From Anaerolineales bacterium (GTDB taxonomy: Bacteria; Chloroflexota; Anaerolineae; Anaerolineales; Villigracilaceae): DNA of 57,589 nucleotides. Shown here piece by piece: positions 51,870-57,589 of this stretch. Every line of letters starts with the position of its first letter. Positions within the stretch are counted from its first letter, which is position 1. The stretch is taken from the NCBI GenBank assembly GCA_016744335.1, contig JADGEO010000023.1:1-57589 (forward strand), given 5' to 3'. A model generated the notes under the pieces. That model saw only the letters and a list, made by a program, of their open reading frames with translations. It searched no databases and was not told the DNA's origin. A program made the position numbers and the translations under genes.

Positions 51870-54308
51870 CTACTTCACGGTAAGACCTAGATGGTTCGCC
51901 ACCTTGCGTTCTTTGCCGCCGATTCCATCTTCAATGGGGGAGTTTAGCAAGAAAGGTTCTCCATCTTTCTCAATGACAAGTGCCGAAGAGCCACCTCCGT
52001 CGAGATTGATTGCATCATAAATGCCAGCATACTGAATCATCATATCTGCTAATTCTTTGAGCGTGGCACCTTCACTGTACCCGGGTTGTCTGCCATCTAC
52101 AACAATCATTATCATCCATTTACCATTTTGATTGGTGCCAACGGCACTGCGTGGCTGGAGAATGGTGTTGTCTAAGCCCGAGACGGCTTCTCCCTTTGCA
52201 ACGAGTGTTCTGTCACCTGATATAGCGTTATATACGCTACCTTTAGGGCTATTATAGGTAACTTCGTTGTTCGCATTGATATAAAGAATAGGGCGATCGG
52301 CGTTCATGCGCTGGGAGTATATATTTCCTCGCGATGCCGCATAGCTATTAGGGTTGAGTTGGTCGCTTCCTTCAGGGCAAGAAAATCCTGGAATGTTGGC
52401 AAATGTATATCCATCACCGTTGATCGCGATATGAACGCCATCTCGCGCCATAAATTCAGTGGTTGTTCTTGAACAAAGAGGGGCGGAGTCTATATTATGG
52501 TCTGGTGGTGTTACAAGAAACTCTAGATCTTTTCTCAGATCAATCACAAAAATATGGGCGAGCATTTTACGTGGTGTCTCGTAAACTTCACGAATATAGC
52601 GCACTGCTCCGCTGAAATATTTTTGGTTGACTTCTTTACGTTGAGGGTAACGAGTTAGATATTCTGCAGAGCACCAGCCTACTAAATCATCTTTTGTGAT
52701 TTTTTGCCAGTCTCTTTCTTCTGTTACTTCATCAACCCACAGAATATCGTCCATGCTTACAGAGCCAAGTACATTGCCCGAACCATTTGGCTCCTCACGC
52801 ACTCGTAAAGAACCAGCGGTAACTTGATGTCGCCCTAGAAGATTATCTTCTACTTCGGGGTCTGGGTCAGGGTCGGGATCAGGATCAGGATCAGGGTCGG
52901 GGTCGGGATCAGGCGCATCTGTCTCAGCTAAGTAAGCGGCAGAAACCCAGCCAACCAAGTCATCTTCGCTACGAATCTTAAACCAAGTTCCATCTTCATT
53001 TTCTTCAAGTTTTTCAACCACTTCGCTATAGTAAAGTTTCCCGATTATTTCGGTTGATGTGCTATCACCCTCGCGCACATTTAGCGCAGAAGCTGTTACT
53101 CGATACCACTCTTCATCGGGGTCGGGATCGGGATCGGGGTCAGGGTCGGGGTCAGGGTCGGGGTCGGGGTCGGGGTCGGGACCATCTGGATTCTCTTCAT
53201 AAAAAGTAAAATAGCTAGAATCACTCCAGCCCGTCAGGTTATCATCTTCATCGAAGATTTTTACCCAGCTTTCATCATCGTTAAATTCAAGCACTTTAAC
53301 GATTTTGCCTTTTTGCAGGGTGCCGACTACAGCAAAATGAGCACCAGGACCTTCACGAACATTTAAGCCCGCAGCAGGTATAACTTCACCCCAGTTTTTC
53401 TCAGGATCGGGGTCAGGATCGGGATCGGGGTCAGGGTCAGGCTCTTCTTGCTTAATCAAGTATTGTGTAGACACCCATCCCTCTTCCCCACTTTCTCTTT
53501 TGACCTTTAACCAATCGCCTTCACTATCAGATTCTAATTTCTCTAAGAGTTCATCGTGAATCAAAGTGCCCAAGACCTCTGATTCTTCATTTGGCTCTGC
53601 TCGCAAACTTAAATCAACTTTGTAAGTTAGAGGAACAGAAGGGGAGGGATTAATCTCAAAACGATCAATAAACTCTTCGCGGGTGCCATTAAAATAATTC
53701 AAGTCTATGCCCAAAGATTCTACGCCATAAGCTGGACCGTCACCGTGTTCGGTATATTGCCAAAAAGTCCATTCGTCTTCTTCCCAAGGCGCAGGCACCA
53801 AAGGCTTGCTTGCTTGATAGCGCGCTATCCAGAGCGGATATTGATGGAAGTATTCCAAGCTATCTGGCTGAGTGCTTGGGTTTGGTGCGTGTTCTTTCCA
53901 GTAATAATAATTTGTATATACTATAATCTCTTTTTCGGGCATAAACTCTTTTAGATACTCTAAAAAACTAGCCCATTTTTGCCAGCCTTCGTAAGCCCCG
54001 CCATAACGCTCCTCAAAGTCGGCGTATAGAGGCAATTCCCCCCTATCGTCTTCTAAAGCGTCTCTCCAAAGTTCGGCTTGATCTTTTGGTTTGCTTCGGC
54101 TGTCGTAAAACCAATAAGAGCCGCGTACCAAACCAGCATCTTTTGAGTTTTTCCAGAACAACTTAAATTTAGGGTCAAGCCAAGTATTTTGCCCCGCGCG
54201 AATAATCACAAAGTCTGAAAGCGTTTTCATTTGTTCAAAATCAACGGTTCCAGGAGTGTCATCATCGTCTTGGTAAAAACTAATATCAGGTCCACTTGCT
54301 TGTGTCAT
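51870..54308 (-). CDS. GH25 lysozyme-SH3b-phosphodiester glycosidase modular protein
   Basis: An 812-residue protein. Residues 1-215 are a GH25 lysozyme (GPDISFYQ, YADFEER with Asp97/Glu99). Four SH3-type domains follow (about 216-285, 300-370, 400-465, 485-550), joined by three Asp-Pro repeat linkers. Residues 590-812 are an N-acetylglucosamine-1-phosphodiester alpha-N-acetylglucosaminidase (NAGPA/DUF2233) domain with VHIAINGDGY and NLDGGGSSALV. It should bind and cut cell wall and remove a GlcNAc-phosphodiester group. Yet it begins MTQASGPDIS with no signal peptide, and GGAGG just before ATG confirms the start. It may leave cells only on lysis or by another route, like an endolysin. Confidence 0.88.
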   Translation of the reverse strand: MTQASGPDISFYQDDDDTPGTVDFEQMKTLSDFVIIRAGQNTWLDPKFKLFWKNSKDAGLVRGSYWFYDSRSKPKDQAELWRDALEDDRGELPLYADFEERYGGAYEGWQKWASFLEYLKEFMPEKEIIVYTNYYYWKEHAPNPSTQPDSLEYFHQYPLWIARYQASKPLVPAPWEEDEWTFWQYTEHGDGPAYGVESLGIDLNYFNGTREEFIDRFEINPSPSVPLTYKVDLSLRAEPNEESEVLGTLIHDELLEKLESDSEGDWLKVKRESGEEGWVSTQYLIKQEEPDPDPDPDPDPDPEKNWGEVIPAAGLNVREGPGAHFAVVGTLQKGKIVKVLEFNDDESWVKIFDEDDNLTGWSDSSYFTFYEENPDGPDPDPDPDPDPDPDPDPDPDPDEEWYRVTASALNVREGDSTSTEIIGKLYYSEVVEKLEENEDGTWFKIRSEDDLVGWVSAAYLAETDAPDPDPDPDPDPDPDPDPDPEVEDNLLGRHQVTAGSLRVREEPNGSGNVLGSVSMDDILWVDEVTEERDWQKITKDDLVGWCSAEYLTRYPQRKEVNQKYFSGAVRYIREVYETPRKMLAHIFVIDLRKDLEFLVTPPDHNIDSAPLCSRTTTEFMARDGVHIAINGDGYTFANIPGFSCPEGSDQLNPNSYAASRGNIYSQRMNADRPILYINANNEVTYNSPKGSVYNAISGDRTLVAKGEAVSGLDNTILQPRSAVGTNQNGKWMIMIVVDGRQPGYSEGATLKELADMMIQYAGIYDAINLDGGGSSALVIEKDGEPFLLNSPIEDGIGGKERKVANHLGLTVK
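52857..52912. repeat. hexanucleotide repeat coding (Asp-Pro)n, linker 3
   Basis: GGGTCN/GGATCN units on the plus strand, coding ten Pro-Asp pairs between SH3 domains 3 and 4. Confidence 0.92.
53114..53181. repeat. hexanucleotide repeat coding (Asp-Pro)n, linker 2
   Basis: Same unit, eleven Pro-Asp pairs between SH3 domains 2 and 3. This is the longest and most uniform array, so the most likely to vary in length. Confidence 0.92.
53397..53442. repeat. hexanucleotide repeat coding (Asp-Pro)n, linker 1
   Basis: Six Pro-Asp pairs between SH3 domains 1 and 2. Confidence 0.9.
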
Positions 54309-54356
54309 TTTTGCCTCCTAATGAATTCTTTTATGTTTTTCTAGTATAGCAATTTC

Positions 54357-55019
54357 TTAGTCTTCTTGCAAACAATTGATTATTGTAAAAGCAATCCCCT
54401 GCGGCTCATCTTTTGCTACAGCCAGAACAGGGATTTTTCCAACAGAATAGAGGACGTGGAGATTCGTGCTGATTTCTGCTTGAGTGCTAACCCCGATCGC
54501 GTACGTGTCTTGAGCAATTTCTCGGCGCATCTCCTCCGTGTTTTGGGCTTGGTGCGCCATTGTAGATGTGGGGCTAGGCTCGAGCATTGTATTGTTAAAT
54601 GCCCTTTGAAGGTCATTTTCTTTATCGTAGAGCCATAAGTTGATGGGGGCATCTTCTCCGCCAACTTCTGACCAATTACTTATTTTTCCCATAAAAATAT
54701 CATCAACTTCTTTATGATTTAATGTTGTTATGGTGTTTTCACTATTTCCTATCACTACTAATTTTATCTCGCCGATTTTATAGCCATTTTCAACCGTGCC
54801 GATGCGGAGCGAAATATCTGCCGTATCCATATTGGAAGTACGGGCAACAAGCCCAAGTTGTGTGCGTTCCGCACAATTGTATATTTGTGGCTCCCAGCTT
54901 GAGGTGGTAGATGTTGAATAGAGGTGTAAAAGCTCGGGGGCTTCATCCAAATCTGAAGGAGAAGTTTGTGGGGTGCAGGAGGTGATGAAAATTAGAAGAA
55001 GCAGAAAAAAATAGCGCAT
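54357..55019 (-). CDS. PstS-like substrate-binding lipoprotein
   Basis: A 220-residue protein with a signal peptide and lipobox FITSC (Cys15). VDDIFMGKISNWSEVGG and the following PINLW are typical of PstS/phosphate-type periplasmic binding proteins, but it is about 100 residues shorter than PstS and lacks the first-lobe TGSG loop. No permease or ATPase genes are near. Its ATG directly follows the stop codon of the M20 peptidase at 55020. Ligand unknown. Confidence 0.75.
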   Translation of the reverse strand: MRYFFLLLLIFITSCTPQTSPSDLDEAPELLHLYSTSTTSSWEPQIYNCAERTQLGLVARTSNMDTADISLRIGTVENGYKIGEIKLVVIGNSENTITTLNHKEVDDIFMGKISNWSEVGGEDAPINLWLYDKENDLQRAFNNTMLEPSPTSTMAHQAQNTEEMRREIAQDTYAIGVSTQAEISTNLHVLYSVGKIPVLAVAKDEPQGIAFTIINCLQED

Positions 55020-56135
55020 TTACCAATCTCGGAGAAGAGTGGCGGCGAGCTCGGCGCGAGAGATGAAGCTGTCAAGAAGGAAATACTCGTCTTCGGTGTG
55101 AAATCCTTCACCTACAGTGCCAAGCCCATCGAGAACGGGGATGTTGAGGTAAGCAACAAAGTTGGCATCTGAGGCACTGCCCGAGCCGCCCGCATGAATT
55201 TCAATCCCCTCTGCATCGGCAATTTTTTTTGCTTTGTTAAAGGTGTTTTCCATTAGCTCATTGAAGGGCATGGGAGGGCGGTTAAGGATGCACCAAACAG
55301 AAATAAAGGCTTCTTTTTTGACGGATTTGAGTGAACAAATGTAGTTTTGAACGCGCACATATTCTTTTAAGTTAGTGAGGCGTATATCTCCCTCTGCCTC
55401 TGCATACGCGGGGACTATGTTGATGGCGCGCCCACCGTGCATTGCACCGATATTGATGGTGGTGCCTTTTTCATAATCAGTGAGCTGTTGAATTTTGACG
55501 ATTTGGTGCGAAAGTTCTTCGATGGCATTTAGCCCTTTTTTATGTGCACCGCCTGAGTGAGCAGATTTACCTTGCACTCTGATTGTGAATTTCCCTGTCC
55601 CTTTTCGCCAAGTGTGAAGTGTGCCTTCGAGATATTCGCAGGGTTCAAAAACAAGGGCAAGGGCGTGCTTTTTTGCTTCTTTTTCTATGAGTTTTCGAGA
55701 TTCGTAGCTGCCCATTTCTTCGTCTGTATTGAAGAGCATAGTAATGGGGCGGTTAGGCATTTCGTTTCTTTCAATTAGCGCGGTTACTGCGGTGAACATG
55801 ATGACTAGCCCGCTTTTCATATCTAAAGTGCCAGGACCAAAGACCTTTCCGTATTTTTCGTAAAAAGGTTGCATTTCGAGCGTGCCGAGCGGGAAAACCG
55901 TATCTATATGCCCGATGAGCAAAATGCCATTTTCGCCTTCTCCCCAGCGAGCGATGATATTATCGCCAAACTCTTTGTGGGGGTGAATTTCGATTTCTGC
56001 ACCTAGCTTTTTCGCTTCACGAATCACAATAGCACCCATTTCATCTACGGCTTCCTTGTCATAGGTGGGGGATTCTGTTTCAACCATTTCCTGCAATAAT
56101 TGCATCATAGCTGGTTTTCGTTCGGAGAAATCCAT
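55020..56135 (-). CDS. M20 family metallopeptidase (CPG2-like), copy 1
   Basis: A 371-residue protein with GHIDTVFPLGT (His, Asp), GPGTLDMKSG (Asp), NTDEEMGS (Glu-Glu) and a C-terminal LGTVGEGFHTEDEY (His). The dimerisation domain sits in the middle (RVQGKSAHSGGAHKKG). Related enzymes are glutamate carboxypeptidases that cut C-terminal Glu. No signal peptide. It is close in sequence to the next gene and is followed without a gap by a binding-protein-like lipoprotein. Confidence 0.92.
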   Translation of the reverse strand: MDFSERKPAMMQLLQEMVETESPTYDKEAVDEMGAIVIREAKKLGAEIEIHPHKEFGDNIIARWGEGENGILLIGHIDTVFPLGTLEMQPFYEKYGKVFGPGTLDMKSGLVIMFTAVTALIERNEMPNRPITMLFNTDEEMGSYESRKLIEKEAKKHALALVFEPCEYLEGTLHTWRKGTGKFTIRVQGKSAHSGGAHKKGLNAIEELSHQIVKIQQLTDYEKGTTINIGAMHGGRAINIVPAYAEAEGDIRLTNLKEYVRVQNYICSLKSVKKEAFISVWCILNRPPMPFNELMENTFNKAKKIADAEGIEIHAGGSGSASDANFVAYLNIPVLDGLGTVGEGFHTEDEYFLLDSFISRAELAATLLRDW

Positions 56136-56155
56136 GAGGAGCGTTCCTTAGTCTG

Positions 56156-56266
56156 CATGCGTTGAAACGCATGGCTGATATGAAAAATCCATTGAAGCAA
56201 GTTGTTGGGTGTGATTTTTAGTGCGATTAATCGCACTTTGTGTTTTGGCTGACGACTTCAATCGTC
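56156..56266. repeat. three palindromes in a 199-bp intergenic region
   Basis: CATGCGTT-GA-AACGCATG (56156-56173), a perfect AGTGCGATTAATCGCACT (56220-56237) and GACGA-CTTCAA-TCGTC (56251-56266). The last two with their T-rich spacer copy the layout of 25159-25209 although the arm sequences differ. Confidence 0.82.
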
Positions 56267-56334
56267 GGCTTGTGCAGAAAATTATTTAGAGAATTTTCCT
56301 TATTATATATTCTAGCACGAAATCTTAAATTTGA

Positions 56335-57450
56335 TTACCACTCTCTCAATAACGCCACTAAAAGCTCTGTTTTTTCTACCAATGATTTTGTGAAAATATA
56401 CTCGCGTGAAGAATGTAAACCCTCGCCAAGGGTACCAAGCCCATCTAAAACGGGAATGCCTAATGCGGAAACAAAATTAGCATCCGATGCACCACCAGTG
56501 CCGCGAGCCTTGAGGGTAATTCCTTCGTTTTGGGCAATGGTTTTTGCTTTTGCGAAAGTCTTCTTCATCGTTTCATCAAAGGGCATGGGTGGACGATTGA
56601 GTTCACCTTCAACTTCTAAAGATGTGTCTTCAAGTATGGGGTTTAGGGCGTGCATCGCTTTTTCTATGCGTTCATATTCTCCCGCTTGCATGACGCGCAA
56701 ATCTACAACAACTTCTGCAAAATCGGGTACAACATTGCTGGTTGTTCCACCGCGAATAGTGCCAACATTCAAAGTTGTTTCTTTCGCATAGTCAGTAAGG
56801 CGTTGCACTGCTAAAACTTGATGCGCTATTTCTTCAATCGCATTACGCCCTTCTGCATGCGCGCCGCCTGCGTGCGCAGAGCGTCCTTTTGCGCGGAGGG
56901 TGAAAATTCCCGTTCCTTTGCGTGCGGTTTTTATGGAGCCATCTACCAGAGCCGATTCTAGCACTAAGACCAGTTCGGCATTTAATGCTAAATTTTCGAT
57001 AATAGTTTGCGAAGTTTGGCTTCCCACTTCTTCGTCTGATGTGAAAAGCATAGAGATGGGGCGGTTGGGCATTGTGTCTGTTGCAAGTAGTTCTTCGATG
57101 GCACTCAAGCCGATGACAAGTCCGCCTTTCATGTCCAATACACCAGGACCGAAAGTTTTATCACCTTTTTCATAAAAAGGCATCTTTTCTAATGTCCCCA
57201 AAGGGAAAACGGTGTCCATGTGCCCAAGCAACAAAATGTCTTTTTTCTGGGATTGTGTGCCGGGTGCCTCCCATTTGGCTAGGATGTGGTTTCCACGTGT
57301 TTCTTGCGGATAAACAGTGGTAGACGCACCTAACTTTTGGCTTGCTTCCGTTAAAATAGCACCGATGCAATCCACAGCTTCTTTGTCGTGAGTAGGGGAT
57401 TCGGTTTCGACCAGTTTTTTGAGGAGGGCAAATATATTGTCTTTGTTCAT
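56335..57450 (-). CDS. M20 family metallopeptidase (CPG2-like), copy 2
   Basis: A 371-residue paralogue of copy 1 with the same length and motifs: GHMDTVFPLGT, GPGVLDMKGG, TSDEEVGS and LGTLGEGLHSSREY. The duplication is separated by 199 bp filled with palindromes, so the two may be transcribed separately. Together with the fusion at 32998 the window holds three M20 domains. The substrate is likely a small peptide or N-acyl amino acid. Confidence 0.92.
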   Translation of the reverse strand: MNKDNIFALLKKLVETESPTHDKEAVDCIGAILTEASQKLGASTTVYPQETRGNHILAKWEAPGTQSQKKDILLLGHMDTVFPLGTLEKMPFYEKGDKTFGPGVLDMKGGLVIGLSAIEELLATDTMPNRPISMLFTSDEEVGSQTSQTIIENLALNAELVLVLESALVDGSIKTARKGTGIFTLRAKGRSAHAGGAHAEGRNAIEEIAHQVLAVQRLTDYAKETTLNVGTIRGGTTSNVVPDFAEVVVDLRVMQAGEYERIEKAMHALNPILEDTSLEVEGELNRPPMPFDETMKKTFAKAKTIAQNEGITLKARGTGGASDANFVSALGIPVLDGLGTLGEGLHSSREYIFTKSLVEKTELLVALLREW

Positions 57451-57459
57451 TTTTTACTT

Positions 57460-57486
57460 GTAACGCAAGATTCATCTTGCATTAGG
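57460..57486. repeat. small hairpin repeat, family B copy 3
   Basis: TAACGCAAGATTCATCTTGCATTAG, 10 nt upstream of the M20 start codon; a relative of 50449-50474 and of 39031-39055. Confidence 0.75.
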
Positions 57487-57589
57487 GGAATTTCAAGAAA
57501 AGAGATAAAACCCTAGTACAGCTTGGCGTAAATAAAGCGCAAGTCAAACTCTCAAAGCTTTGCCTTGGAAAGTCCACTTGAAGGGTTTT
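57487..57589. other. non-coding end of window with AAAACCCT/AGGGTTTT ends
   Basis: No gene is seen. From 57508 AAAACCCT pairs with AGGGTTTT at the last bases of the window, so a small inverted-repeat element may continue beyond it. Confidence 0.3.

Noticed and set aside
52855..53445. CRISPR-like array from the regular repeats
   Set aside because: Units are 6 bp, contiguous and in frame with the GH25 protein; no spacers exist.

Overview
The window looks like chromosomal sequence from a monoderm, moderately AT-rich bacterium, most likely Chloroflexota (Anaerolineae). The evidence is indirect: GAF-rich histidine kinases, many lipoproteins without outer-membrane machinery, an rpmH-rnpA-yidD-yidC-jag cluster, and an exonuclease-DinG fusion. 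No rRNA, tRNA, CRISPR array or prophage was seen. Most genes are on the minus strand in short, tightly packed operons.

Layout. 1-2411 (+): 3' end of an agmatine-deiminase-like gene, then an acyl-CoA dehydrogenase. 2591-7160 (-): two GAF histidine kinases around a lone receiver protein. 7249-11042 (-): rpmH-rnpA-yidD-(beta-propeller lipoprotein)-yidC-jag. 11178-14059 (-): envelope proteins. 14323-15501 (-): FAD amine oxidoreductase. 15699-19341 (+): tgt, CPBP protease, lactate permease. 19355-26906 (-): rsmD, GT39-like transferase, ChlI-like AAA+ ATPase, thioesterase, GtrA, UDP-sugar decarboxylase and a G5/propeller lipoprotein, with a further lipoprotein at 26925-27494. 27529-31079 (+): scpB, gpmI, tandem acyltransferases. 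31108-37551 (-): glutaredoxin, Sua5, PrmC, a 940-residue ligase/M20-peptidase fusion, M1 aminopeptidase. 37709-39240 (-): an aminotransferase preceded by what reads as a complete transcription attenuator. 39257-40501: an intact ISAs1-type insertion sequence with 10-bp target duplications. 40517-48094 (-): flavoprotein, DinG, NERD-like, DnaJ-FGE fusion, PncC, Yip1. 48188-51792 (+): uvrC, receiver protein, a 49-residue membrane protein, prfA. 51870-57450 (-): modular GH25/SH3/phosphodiester-glycosidase protein, PstS-like lipoprotein, two M20 peptidases.

The best candidate for something undescribed is the leader at 39240-39020. It has a consensus promoter and a 27-codon, apparently leaderless reading frame with four Asn codons within five positions. 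It also has four mutually exclusive pairing segments ending in a strong terminator, directly before the aminotransferase. It has the form of a trp-type attenuator, but with Asn as control codon.

A second theme is small palindromes. At least three dispersed families occupy the intergenic spaces, several just downstream of stop codons. Many share a TT-N-AA centre while their arms differ, so structure appears conserved rather than sequence. Several genes (tgt, uvrC, pncC and the leader peptide) have a -10 box only 7-10 nt before ATG, pointing to leaderless mRNAs.
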